From: Nothopassalora personata
Lineage: Eukaryota; Ascomycota; Dothideomycetes; Mycosphaerellales; Mycosphaerellaceae
Direction of reading: 5' to 3'
Assembly (NCBI GenBank): GCA_033816765.1
Contig: CM066299.1
Span: forward strand, 558,001 to 622,000
DNA length: 64,000 nt
The position numbers were made by a program, and so were the translations under genes. This document shows positions 53,938 through 64,000 of this stretch, piece after piece. Positions within the stretch are counted from its first letter, which is position 1; each line of letters begins with the position of its first letter. A model generated the notes under the pieces. It was given only the letters and a program-made list of their open reading frames with translations. It was not told where the DNA came from and made no database searches.

Positions 53938-54492
53938 ATGGAGACCGAGCGCCGCATCGATGTCTGGGTCGACGGATCGATCCGCCGAGCGCCAGGCTCT
54001 GTGGGTGGTAGGCCAGGTCACGCTGGTGCTTCGTTTGTGATCAAGATGGAAGAAAGTGTCTGGGTCCCGTCCTCCTGGGCTGGTAAGGAGTACGCTCTAG
54101 GCATCGAGGATAACAGCGAGAAGGTGGAGTTGATCGCCATCCGACTCGCTTTAGGCTACGTCGCCAACCGCTTATGGCGGACAAATGGGTTGTTTTGTGA
54201 CGCAGTCAAGGTCCACTGCGACTGTAAGCGCGCCCTGGATGCCATAAGCCAAGGCAGGATCAATGATCCGAGCTACGCAGCTGAGGTCCAGCAGATTCTG
54301 GCCTACAAGCACTGGTTCGAAAGCGGGGCGGTACAACGTCCTGTGATCTTCCAGTGGTGCCCTAGGGGTAGTGAGCAAGGCAACGTCATGGCTGATGCTA
54401 TGGCGACGTCGGCCTCCGCCGCTTCGGAACGGGGTGCAGCTGGTATGGTTTGGGATGTTGGTACGCCCGACGACTACCCTGTCTACCACTGA
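53938..54492 (+). CDS. RNase H-like protein, single exon
   Basis: A 184-residue ORF starting GCCATGGAG. It is a second stand-alone RNase H-like domain: RIDVWVDGSIRRAPGSVGG with D12, E64 in EKVELIAIRLALGY, D95 in VHCDCKRALDAI, and D153 in QGNVMADAMA. The His before the last Asp, present in the gene at 47930 (CHGN), is replaced here (RGSEQGN), so activity may differ. A longer insert follows strand 2 (WAGKEYALGIEDN). The gene lacks introns, unlike its relative, and shares only the core motifs with it, so the two diverged long ago or arrived separately. Neighbours are the decayed gene upstream and a minus-strand pseudogene downstream. Confidence 0.75.
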   Translation: METERRIDVWVDGSIRRAPGSVGGRPGHAGASFVIKMEESVWVPSSWAGKEYALGIEDNSEKVELIAIRLALGYVANRLWRTNGLFCDAVKVHCDCKRALDAISQGRINDPSYAAEVQQILAYKHWFESGAVQRPVIFQWCPRGSEQGNVMADAMATSASAASERGAAGMVWDVGTPDDYPVYH

Positions 54493-54539
54493 AATCCATG
54501 GCGTCCTGTCTTCAACACAGGATGTGACAAGTCTCTCTC

Positions 54540-55020
54540 ATGGTGGAGCGCCCGATGAGCAGCTACCTCACCGGTATACAAGAGAGGTGAAGGGTCTCAT
54601 GACTGTGGCAAGAAAGCCCAATGGCGAATCATCCAACGTGATCGCGTGTTCCATGGCATCCAGTCCCTATCCTCGGCGGCGGTACCTGGTCGTCTTCTTC
54701 AGGAAGCACGGGTACACTTCCTTGGTGTCACTGATGACATTCTCTATCCGGGAGAGAATGGAGGCTCATCCTTCGGGGTGGGTTGTGGAGGCCAAAAGCC
54801 TACTCCCACGTCCAAGTCGTGGTCTCTGGGTGTCTTCGCACAGCAGACGGGAGAGGTCGTAGTCTTTGGAGACTGACGTGTCAACAATCGAAGTAGAGCC
54901 TATGCTTGCATCGATGTCAGAATCTGGAGGCGAGATCTTCCTGAGTAGTTTTGGCATTGGTGAGCGTATGGTGGGACGCTGCATCAGGCGACGGCGTACC
55001 TCACGACGTACGATCATCAC
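54540..55020 (-). pseudogene. Minus-strand pseudogene with two nonsense codons
   Basis: From an ATG at 55020 the frame reads basic sequence, then KISPPDSDIDASIGSTSIVD and DYDLSRLLCEDTQRPRLGRG. A TGA near 54763 and a TAG near 54685 interrupt it, yet the same frame continues with good sequence: SILSRIENVISDTKEVYPCF and GLDAMEHAITLDDSPLGFLA to SLVYR, followed by a GTGAGG donor. TGA from CGA and TAG from CAG would each need one C-to-T change. No family recognised. Confidence 0.4.
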
Positions 55021-55152
55021 CCCACGATCTTGTCAAACTACCATACCAATCAGACGATATCATCGCGCCGTACGACACGCGGCATCACGAGCAATGCACT
55101 TAACCGCCGGCTTTCAATCAACAGCGCCACGGCAAGAGCAGATACCATCGAT

Positions 55153-55590
55153 TCATAAAGCACCATATCTCGATAGCAGGGTTCGGCAAGCGGCAACGGC
55201 AGTACACCTCTGAACAGTGGATGAGTTCTCCCAACTCTCCAGAACGGGCACGGTGGATAATATCAAGATATCGGAAGATGCAGCGAGCAAACTCAGCACG
55301 CCACCATTCGCAACCTCGCACACGCGCATGCATACTTTGACACAACGCAAGTCGCCCTCGCCACCAGAGATAGGGTATCCTTTGAATTGATCTCTAGAGG
55401 ATTTGTATAGTACGGACTTCACCTGAGCGAAGGGCGGCAGAAGCAAATGCGGCAGGATCGTGGCATGAAGAAAACCGCTGGCTACACTACCGGACCACGG
55501 CGCTCTTCTACATCCTGCATTTTGGACCGAGAAGCCCTGGATTCTTGCATCATACAACGAATATGGCTGTGTTGCGTTCAAGCTGTCCAA
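55153..55590 (-). CDS. Hypothetical protein, 145 codons
   Basis: A minus-strand ORF (MDSLNATQPYSLYDARIQGF) with ordinary composition, hydrophobic stretches (FLHATILPHLLLPPFAQV; GGVLSLLAASSDILILSTVP) and several Cys. It may be membrane-associated. A plus-strand frame overlaps it but is Arg/Ser-rich. No domain is recognised and splice structure was not resolved, so this is tentative. Confidence 0.35.
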   Translation of the reverse strand: MDSLNATQPYSLYDARIQGFSVQNAGCRRAPWSGSVASGFLHATILPHLLLPPFAQVKSVLYKSSRDQFKGYPISGGEGDLRCVKVCMRVCEVANGGVLSLLAASSDILILSTVPVLESWENSSTVQRCTAVAACRTLLSRYGAL

Positions 55591-58107
55591 AGTGGTATCG
55601 GCAGCATCAGAATCGCTTTCATATCAGGCGACCGTCCAATCACGCTGCCACAAAGGAGTCTCAGCACCGCATACGGCCGCCGCATGAACCGCCGCTTCCG
55701 AATGCACCAACAGGACTCTGCGCATCACCGACCGCGCACGACGCCGATCATGGATTCGCACTCCCCGAAGCGTGGACGAGCGAGCACTGGACCGGCCGAA
55801 GATCACTGTTCACATGCCTCGCGCCGCTTCTGCTATACTACGGGCGCTATTTAGAAAGCTCGCTCCGCAACGATCATTGTTCCAGGCGACATCGCTTTCC
55901 TGCCCCGGACGGGCACAGACTTTCGCTCTGCTTCACTGTGGTACGAGAGACTTGATCACTGATTACGCCCAAGCCGGGCTGATCTCTCAGCAGCACCGCC
56001 GACCGCCTGCACGACGGCTCTGCTTATCAGCTGTTCTCGGCGCAGGAATCGATCTCGTCAGAACGGTTGCAGCATGGGAAATTTCCCCAAGGAGGTCGGA
56101 TCGGCCATCATTGAACTTGTGGGGCAACATTCGCCTTGCCACACACCGTCGATTATCTCAGATGCGGGTCTTATACGCCCATCACTGGCTATGTGAGCTC
56201 GAGGTGTTCAAAGCGTCAATGATCAGGCAGTCGAGACATCTTCGCAAGACGAGACCAGAGAGCAATAAGACGCAAGTAGCAAGAGACCAAAGTATGGAGA
56301 CCTGGAGTCATCCATCCACTCAAGTCACAGCATCGACCGGGCGCCTTCTGGTGGAGAGGTCTTTGCGACCTCTGCCCGCGCTGGTCATGCTGGTTCAGAA
56401 GCCACAGCTTTGTGCAATCAGAGAGAATTGTGGGAGCGGGGGCTGGTTGACGAGCGACGTCCACGCCATCGCTGAAGCAAGGTTACGGCATGATGACCAT
56501 CTGGCGCTGTAGGAAATGTCTGGTCGTTGTCCAGGAAGCACGGAGGGTACAACGCGATCAAGACTCTGTACCAGCCTCCATAAGCTTGAAGCACGGACTG
56601 TTCTATCCGCCCCTCCGGCAAGGTCTACAATATGAAGATCATCACAGAGGTATGATCGACTACGATTTCACCACCGAATAAGCATGTCAACCCGGCCAAT
56701 CCCAGCAATCCTGGGCGATGCACCTCTTGCGAGTCATGCTTCAGTCCTCGCGCGAAGGTATATGACTCTAGACCACCAGCACCGCTACAGTGATGAGCTT
56801 TCGGCGGCAAGTAACGCCTCCAAGATGCCGCACCAGAGTAGTCCCGTCGATGACTATGAGGCCATCGCAAAATCAGGTCAGGATAAGGTATCAGTGAACA
56901 CAGGACTTGACGCTCGATCTTTCCAGCTGCGCGTGAGTGGAGGAAGTGAAGATTGGGTGAGTTGATCGATCGGCTCTGGCGTTCTTTCTCCTCATGCTTG
57001 GCGTCATGAACATGCCATTATTACATATGTACGCCGGCTGTTGGTCACTCAGTGACCTGATTGTGGGATACTGAGCGTCGTGAGCGGACGCCGATACACT
57101 GACTACCTCTAGGCAGGCCCGGGTCTGTTCAGTCTTGCGCAAACTAGGGACCTCCACCTTGCCTTCAGAGCCAGCTTCGACTTGCGATTACAGCGCCACT
57201 TTCTACGCGTCCGAGTCTTATCTCACAACGCAATCGACATCACTTGTTACCGACGGCACGAGTTGAGTTTCCACGTGCGATCAATGCAAGATCTTGGACA
57301 TGGAACTTTACGAGCTGGCTAGCTCCACCATTGAAAAGACACGGGTGATGAGAAACACCGAGTTAGGGAGCGACAAATCGGAATTCCATCAGCGCACCCA
57401 TGAGATGGACCGAGGGGAACAGAGGTCAGCTGGAAGCCTGTGATAGCGATATCTTAGCACAGCGATATATTCATCTCAGCCGCCGGCAATGAATACCTCT
57501 GGTTTCCCACTTGCCGTGCGCATGGATCCGGATGGAAGCGTCGACGGCCGGAGGCAACATGCTTCGACGCTCTTTTGGCTTGCTGTCCCTAAGTCTGGGC
57601 TTAAAGTCCACTACTCACCAATCTGAAACTCGGTATTTGCATCAATAGCATTGACCTCTCACCACTGGTAGACTTCAGACTTATTGTAAGAATGCAGCTC
57701 GCGTGTTATATCAATCGTGTGGACTTCTCGACAGCAAGAGTACGCAGCTGGAGGAAGGGAAAGACGTACTTCCATCGCATCATGCCAGTGATGCAGTGTT
57801 CAGTGATACATTGGATGTCGACATGGCGCTTGCATTATGCAGAGTGGTGAGTTCCACCACTAGTCGAGGTCATGTGTGAGAACCGAGATCATGCGCTTGG
57901 CTGAGGAACATTGATTGGGTTGTTTTGAGCAAATGGACAGACTGAATCGGGAACCACACGCTCTCTCTGGTTAATGATCTTGTTTGTTCCATCTCATCAT
58001 AATAGGCCAACGGAAATTTCTGCCGCCACCCCATGTCCAAACTTCGATCATTTCACAGACTCTCAATTATGCTCGTTTTAGACAAGCAAACTAGAGATCG
58101 CCTTTAT
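55591..58107. other. Poorly resolved stretch; small frames only
   Basis: A 246-codon plus frame at 55772-56512 is Arg/Leu/Ser-rich and unsupported. Two short plus frames look more natural: 56490-56681 (starts MTIWRCRKCLVVVQEARRV, a possible CxxC) and 56684-56965 (MSTRPIPAILGDAPLASHAS), the latter ending at a good GTGAGT donor at 56958. They may be pieces of a split or dead gene. From 57000 to 58107 nothing was seen. Confidence 0.35.
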
Positions 58108-59867
58108 TCACAAGAAAGATTTCGACTTGATCTTGTAGTCGATGCCATCCATCCTCGTCTCAGTCTTAATCTCCTCTTGCTCTCCATTCCTCTTGCTGAC
58201 AGCGCCATTGGAATTGGCCGTGCTTATAGCAATAATCTGCTCGGTCATATCACTGATGTCAATGGCCGACTCAAGCTCCTGTACATGTCTCTTCGGGGCG
58301 CCTGGACCCATTCTGGGACGACCTATCTGTCCCGTGGACAGGGCGAGACCCGGAAGTTCGAAGCTTCCCGAGATCAGCGTATCATCCAGCAACGAGCTTG
58401 AGTCGTTGTCGTCCTGGACGTGTGCCTTCTGATACGTCGATTTCACGGGCTTGCGAGGGATGTCATTACTCGCTTCAGTATCGTCATCGCGCTTCTGCTT
58501 TGTGTTGGCCTTTGGGGTGAGCTCGTCGTCGTCCTTCTCCGGAGAGCCCGCCTCGAAGGCATTGCCGACGTCACTGAAGAAAGGCAAGTCGCGTGAATCT
58601 TGTACGCCGCTGAAGTTATCCTGCACCGGAGTCGTATTTCCCTCCATTCGGAAAGTCAATATCGGTCCAACGCTCTTGTCTGACGCTTTCGAGCTCGAGA
58701 ACTTCAGCGCAGCTTGCTCCGCATGAAATTTGTCCCTCGCCGCAGCCGCGATTGGAGTCGTGGCGTACGGGTCTGTTTTCAATCTCGCCTTCAACAACTG
58801 CTGTCGACGCTGTCGACGATCGTTCAGTGCGGACCCAGCTGCAGGGAGCACTAACGGAGACACATCGCCATCCTCAGAGCTCTTTGCAGAGGGTGACAGA
58901 GACACCCCGACCTCTGATACGGCCCTTGAGGGGATGCGCATGGCCGGCGAGGCGGTGTTGAAGCTCATAGAAAGGCCATCGTTCCGCGTGCCACGAATCT
59001 TCCTGTCGCTGGAGGAAGCGAACGTGGAGGCCTGAGGTGGCGAGAGCGACGATCTGGCTCGAGATGCAATGGTGGAGTGAGCCCAAACTGGAGTAGAAGC
59101 CAGAGGCCCAGACGGCTTGCGAGTGTCTGGGTCGATCTTGTTAGTCGTCGCCACGGACAGTGTTGGGGATGGCGCTTCTGGCATTGGACTGCCTCGGTAT
59201 CTCGAAAGCTGGCTCTTGTAGTATGAGACGTGCTGTGCAAGCTCAGCGTTCTTGCGGACCAGCTCAAAGTTCTTCCCCCGCTCATTTTGAAGCTGGGTCG
59301 AGAGGCTCTTCGCTTCCTTCTCGTATCTGCTGCTTTGCGTTTTCAGGAGCCGGTGGTCGACCTCCAATCGCCCATACCTCTCCCGAGTTTGCTGATGCTT
59401 CTCTTCCAGCTCCTGATAGGCATCGAGCTGTTCGTTGTAAGTGGGAATGATTCTTCGCACTGCGGACCAATTAGCATTTGTCATGTTGAGACTCGGAAGT
59501 CGACTGCTAACTTACACTCCTTCTTGGCCTCTCTCAGCTCCTGCTCTAACTCGGCAACCTCATCCTCGAGTCGATCCATGGTGAACTCGCGTGCCGCTAC
59601 CGCTCTCTCTCGCAAAGCCAGAGCTCGGTTCTCTTGGGTCGCAGCGGCATCGAGGGACAGTATCCCAGCCGATTTGCCTCGCATGTCCTGCTTGACCTGT
59701 TCGAGCAATGCGACTTGCTTCTTCACGTCGCCGTCCTTCTTCGTCAAAGCGCGGTGGGTCTCTTGCACTTCTACTCGTCGTCTCTCGAGTCGAGCCGATT
59801 CTGAGGTGATGCGGTTCAGGATCTCGTCAGTCACGAGCTTCGCAGCTGGGTACTGTTCGTCGGACAT
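58108..59867 (-). CDS. Coiled-coil protein, two exons
   Basis: Exon 1 (59867-59516) starts MSDEQYPAAKLVTDEILNRI; a 56-nt intron (59515-59460: GTAAGT, branch TGCTAAT, CGCAG) joins in phase to exon 2 (59459-58108), giving about 567 residues. Residues about 15-210 are long charged helices with heptads, two coiled coils flanking the splice site (LEDEVAELEQELREAKKE; LEEKHQQTRERYGRLEVDHR). From about 215 to the end the protein is Ser/Pro/Lys-rich and probably disordered, with patches such as GLSMSFNTASPAMRIPSRAV and a Lys-rich tail (IDYKIKSKSFL). Such layouts are common in cytoskeletal, septal or spindle-pole scaffolds, but no specific family can be named. It is one of the best supported genes here: the frame, intron and composition all agree. 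Confidence 0.75.
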
Positions 59868-61250
59868 GGTGTTCGATCTCTGCGGTATATTGCTCTAGTG
59901 TGTATGTATCAGATCGACAGCCAGGTAGAGATCGGGACAGCAGTCAGGTGTTAACTTTTGTTGAATTGGCCTGACGTGCACTGGGGAATTGTGACGGCGG
60001 GCAACGTTTGGACTAAGCACGTTCCTTCTCTTGGCGCGTGAGCACCGACGACAAACTTTTCCCATCTGCTTGCATTCATCAACGTGTTCCCTCTAGACTC
60101 TCGTCGTCATTCACCTGCTCGATTTTATAGACATATACTGCACCGAGGTACCGATGGTACGTTCGACCAGCGACGATGGCCACCTGCAAATCACAATACT
60201 TCTTCCCGAGCGCCGTGAGCCTTCTGTACACGAGCCACTGAATATATTACAGCTGAGACCAGACGAAGACTGCGATACGCGGCGTTGGTCACGGGAATAG
60301 TCCCTCTCACGACTCAGCGCCGACTAGACAGCTCTGCATATATCGAGCTGCGCAGCCAACACAATGCATGGACTGTTCCAAGAATGCCACCAGTCTGAGA
60401 CAGTACAAAACACAAGCTGGTCGTCTTGGCCCTCAAAAGGCAACTTTTCGCCTTGAAATTGCACTTCACACCGTCCGAAGCCGTCACGGCCGCACACTGG
60501 CAGCGCGACATCACCGCATTCATGTCACATACACTCACATTACCACTATAGGTCTTACTCACAGTTGCGACAAAGAAGCTCTGCACAATGCATTGTACTC
60601 TTGATCATTCTATGCCAAGCCTAGCCTCCACCACTTCGGAAAATGCCACACTCTGCACAATGTATTGACCATGCTGATATACGCCTGGACAGGTTCCGAA
60701 GGTCAGGTTCACGAACCCCTGTCCTGGCAGCCACAACTGCGAAGACCGGTTGCTAAGTCCTGAGTCATAAATGGCTCAGAAAGACGAACTCAGCGACTGG
60801 TAATGCTCAAAGGACGTCTCCGGGGACTCATTGCAGCCTTCATTGAAGTTATTTGTGGCTACCATGACCAATCGATCTTCCTGCGAGCACACGTTACCCC
60901 GTTGAAGCATCTAAAAGATCGATCTACCACGTATTTGCTGCGCGGACCAGGAGTCCCGTCCAGCGCATCGTCTTCGTGCCCGAATGACTTTCCTCCCCCA
61001 CGGCACTGATCGTTACTATATAATGCACAAAGTAGTGAACATGAGCATTCCTCACGGCACATTCACTCTGCCAAGGACATACGCTACACAACATGGGGTG
61101 TTTGTCACAAGCCTTTGCCCATAAGTAGAGGCAATATGCGTCTTATCATTTTGATTACTCTACCACTGCAGCACTCCGTCGTCTACACCCGGGATAACAT
61201 AATGAATAAATATCAACCTCCTTCATCGAACGCGCCGCTCCTTTGCAAAG
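59868..61250. other. Intergenic; no gene seen
   Basis: Upstream of the coiled-coil gene. Several short frames, no domain. A GCTCTGCACAATGCATTGTA / CTCTGCACAATGTATTGA near-repeat occurs around 60580 and 60650. Confidence 0.45.
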
Positions 61251-61412
61251 ATGCCAGGCGACCTAATCTGGGTCAACCCCCATGTCTTCATATCCATCCA
61301 GGCTCAGATCAACAGCCTCTACACCTAGATCGCGGACATGCACAACAAGATTGCGGAGAAGGAGATGGCGTCGATAGGAAGTATAGCTACAACATCGCTC
61401 TCGAAGCCATGA
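61251..61412 (+). pseudogene. Short remnant with in-frame TAG
   Basis: From ATG at 61251 the frame reads GDLIWVNPHVFISIQAQINS, meets TAG at 61326-61328, and continues IADMHNKIAEKEMASIGS to a TGA at 61410. Sequence after the TAG is as good as before it, so a C-to-T change (CAG to TAG) is likely. Following sequence in another frame (61390-61560) also looks coding, so the remnant may be larger. Confidence 0.3.
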
Positions 61413-61825
61413 CGTCTGCTTTCAAGCTGAATAAGGACACCGCTGAAGCCCCGGCCGATAGGACGAAGGCTTTCATGCGGCCAAGTTCAAAATTATCCGA
61501 AGGGAGACCAAGAAGAACATATCCCCCAACAATACTGTTTTCGATCCACAATAACAACAACCTCACCTCACCTCCATAATGTCGCTGAATAAGTGAAGAC
61601 AATAGTAGGCTTCTATCCACCGATAACAATACCCTCCGCGTACTATTGTCGTGCGCAGCATAAGTCTCCAAGTTTCGGTTTCATTGTCTTCCTTTTCCCC
61701 TTCATCACGTCCATCCACACCAGCAGCAGCAACAGCAATACCATCAGTCAAGCGCTTCTCGTCTTCCTTCCCCATCGACCACATCTCCATCGCATCTCGC
61801 TCGCCGCTGTGTCGCAACCACCATC

Positions 61826-62087
61826 ATGCCTTCATATCTGATCGCCAACGGCACCACCAAGACCTCGGCGGACTCCCTCGAGCTGATCCTGGCCGAGCAG
61901 CGCCTCGTAAGTATCCCTGGGGCTCGGCGAAGCGCACCTCGAGCGTACATTGACAGCACGATAGCAAACCGCCGCGCAGGAGCGCACCGCCCAGGCCAAA
62001 GAACGTATGGTCGACAGGGCCGAGGCCAGTGCCAGCAATGACAATGAGAGTGAGATTGAGAGTGAGGGTGAGGAGGGGGATGAGTGA
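61826..62087 (+). CDS. Small two-exon acidic protein (67 aa)
   Basis: Exon 1 (61826-61906) encodes MPSYLIANGTTKTSADSLEL and ends EQRL; a 58-nt intron (61907-61964: GTAAGT, branch TTGAC, ATAG) is in phase; exon 2 (61965-62087) continues QTAAQERTAQAKERMVDRAE and ends in an acidic tail (ESEIESEGEEGDE). The first part is a helix with heptad-like spacing. The tail suggests a nuclear or chaperone-binding role, but nothing specific. Intron quality, phase and composition make this tiny gene credible although each exon alone is too short to stand out. Confidence 0.55.
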
Positions 62088-62372
62088 CGGCCTGCACGCC
62101 ATCAGTGCCTCGCCGGCCGAACGCACCACAAATCCAAGTCATTCACGGGCGCGCAGCCTCGTGCTGTTTTGTACCTTTGATCCGTTTCGGGCCTGAGGCC
62201 ACTTGAAGCCTTGTCAGACCGTTGCTTGTGAAGAAGACGACCTCGAAGACCACTAACTCTCACGCCGGCGTTAGGAAGACCTTTCGCAACTGCTCGAAGG
62301 TCAATCGCTCCCAGAAGACCACTGAAATCCCGCGATCTAAGTCTTCAGCGTATGTGCGTGACCCCTGTCTCC

Positions 62373-62723
62373 ATGGCCGTCAAGATGGAGACTATTCAGG
62401 AGGAACTGGTGGAAGACGAGACCATGGACGATCTCGAAACAGTCGGTGAAACGTCGAGTGTTGGTGACTGCATGACCCTCCACAATGTCGAGAACCAGGA
62501 CGACGATGAGCCCGGTCTCGCCAAGATGTAGGACGAGGCCGCTGGGATCGTCTGGAACTTCACTCCAGCTTTGAGACATGTATGTTATGAACAGCAGACC
62601 GTATCTGATCAAACAGGCCTATGCCATCAGAGAAGACTCGACGTGACTAAGAAACATGGACATGCGTTGGCTTTTGAGACTGCGTTAGCTGCTCAAGTCC
62701 TGGTATTAGGAGTTCTAGGTTGA
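62373..62723 (+). pseudogene. Acidic ORF interrupted by TAG
   Basis: ATG at 62373 in good context (TCCATGGCC) opens a 52-codon acidic frame (ETIQEELVEDETMDDLETVG) ending at TAG 62529-62531. The same frame stays open for 63 more codons (DEAAGIVWNFTPALR onward) to TGA at 62721. The upstream Lys/Thr-rich frame (62222-62349) ends at a GTATGT donor but does not join in phase. It may be a decayed gene. Confidence 0.3.
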
Positions 62724-63401
62724 CAGCGTGGAACTTACCTTTGAGATACTCCTCTTCTCACTATGAGGTTTGCTCGTCTAGGTCCAATCCAGCACCTTGG
62801 CCTGGTCACCGCACACGTATGTTGTATCACATGCGTGTAACGTCCCAACGCCGCTTCGGCGCTCCACATATTTGTTAGCTTTTCGATATCCGCCAGGATT
62901 CACCTTTATGAGCACCATAACATCTCCCACCGCTGTCAGGCATCGCATCACGCAGGACTTGGCGCGATGGTAGGTGTATCCAAGAATTCTGGTTCCTGCA
63001 CGCATCGGCGATGAGACATGCAGGCCTTTGTCATCAGCGGTTCGAGACCACCATCCACGTCAATCGAGTCCGGAATTCCGACGGTAATGCTGCAAGCTTC
63101 AGCCTCCAATCGCCGTTTGTGAGCCTCGACGTATCATTCAATCCTTTAGCATCACCTCGCTACTACTTCCCGGTGGGTCTGACTGCATCAACAGAAGCAG
63201 GCCGCTCAACAGGCTGTATATCCAGCTTTCGTAATATCGTAATGAACGATACGCACATTTCATTAGACGGTGCTGGATACGAAGCTAAATCCTACACAGA
63301 TCAGTGTCATGCTTGTCAGAGCAGCCAGTGAATCATAATCTGTTCAATCATGATCCACGCGATCTCGGCGTCTGCTAGTCACACGATGCCCTCAAATCTT
63401 C
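62724..63401. other. Intergenic; no gene seen
   Basis: Short frames on both strands without domain or splice support. Confidence 0.4.
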
Positions 63402-64000
63402 TTGCCGAGGTCTCGTCTACAGACTCCGTCCATCTTGGAGACCGCTCCAGCACAGGCGACCACCCTCCCCTACCGAGAAAGCGATTCTCGAAAAGGAAAT
63501 CTTCGCACAATCACTTACCTTGAGCCGAAGCTTGCACGTCCAAGACAGCGTTTCTACATCGATCTGGCTCCTCTCACGACTGACGAGCGTCTACGTGCGG
63601 TTGGAACTACCAAGAACGCTCGCGAAGCAGTGATGAAGTACGTTCGTGACTATTTTACGGGGAAAGCCGAGATGGATCGCGATATTGCAAGGTACGAAAG
63701 GTGCACTGCCGGTGGAGACTTCGAAACTGATAATGACAAAGACCAGGCCGAGAAGGTCTTGTGCTCGAATGCCTTCAAGCCATGGACATCGTGAAAGAAG
63801 AATCTTCATCAAAGCTCCAAGACAAGCGTAACGACAATATGCTGACCAAAGGCTTGGGCGGGCTCCGGTTACAGAAGAGGATCAAGCCGGAACAACATCG
63901 TGTCGAGGCCAGTCCAGGGCGAAGTGTGATCTCGAATGCGCTCATGAGCTCGAGGAGCTCCGCACAAGACAAAGCTTGGTCAGGGACGAAGATAGGGCGC
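63402..64000 (+). pseudogene. Partial hypothetical gene with one frameshift, runs off the edge
   Basis: The first part (to about 63757) has a natural composition: LEPKLARPRQRFYIDLAPLT, then NAREAVMKYVRDYFTGKAEM and ERCTAGGDFETDNDKDQAEK. Near 63760 the good frame shifts by one base and continues ECLQAMDIVKEESSSKLQDK, then GLGGLRLQKRIKPEQHRVEA, open to the end of the window. No domain recognised. The start codon is unclear (the frame opens with TTG; no early ATG), so an upstream exon may exist. Truncated by the window. Confidence 0.4.

Noticed and set aside
55772..56512. 246-codon plus-strand ORF
   Set aside because: Arg/Leu/Ser-rich with no motif or good start; more natural short frames lie beside it.

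Overview
The window looks like a filamentous ascomycete, most likely a dothideomycete. The clues are short introns (46-62 nt) with GTAAGT/GTATGT donors and GCTGAC/GCTAAC branch sites, single-exon genes with long serine-rich tails, and a 13.5 kb AT-rich retrotransposon block whose stop codons fit repeat-induced point mutation (RIP). No ribosomal or housekeeping marker allows a closer placement, and all functions below are read from sequence alone.

Layout. 0-5 kb: small or decayed genes, including a multi-exon gene at 2.4-3.4 kb broken by a nonsense codon and a frameshift. 5.3-10.9 kb (+): a series of about 20 exon-like segments, mostly 34-58 nt, between intron-like spacers that share a recurrent ATGATGAT motif. 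This is the most unusual object in the window and may be a fungal micro-exon gene. 11.7-16.2 kb: two further diverged repeat arrays with their own motifs, one carrying homologous 74-nt exon-like blocks. 18-23.5 kb: an F-box protein, a secreted protein built from four Cys-rich repeats, and an Arg/Ser-rich protein. 23.97-37.51 kb: a RIP-mutated Ty1/copia element with a Ty3/gypsy chromovirus nested inside it. Both have equal-length LTRs and perfect 5-bp target-site duplications, and both carry an extra ORF beyond gag-pol; the gypsy element also holds a tRNA-like sequence. 38-43 kb: a BTB-like gene, a RING-H2 protein, a frameshifted gene and an acidic protein. 44.1 kb: a tRNA with a CAG anticodon. 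44.7-54.5 kb: two paralogous W-rich (Myb/SANT-like) proteins interleaved with two single-domain RNase H-like proteins. 58-60 kb: a two-exon coiled-coil protein. 61-64 kb: a small acidic two-exon gene and further damaged genes.

Two themes connect the regions. First, many genes carry exactly one or two lesions (a TAG/TAA/TGA or a one-base frameshift) in otherwise good coding sequence, which suggests a decaying accessory or subtelomeric region or an indel-prone assembly. Second, duplicated families sit side by side (micro-exon arrays, RNase H-like pair, W-rich pair, Cys-repeat protein), typical of fast-evolving lineage-specific gene space.
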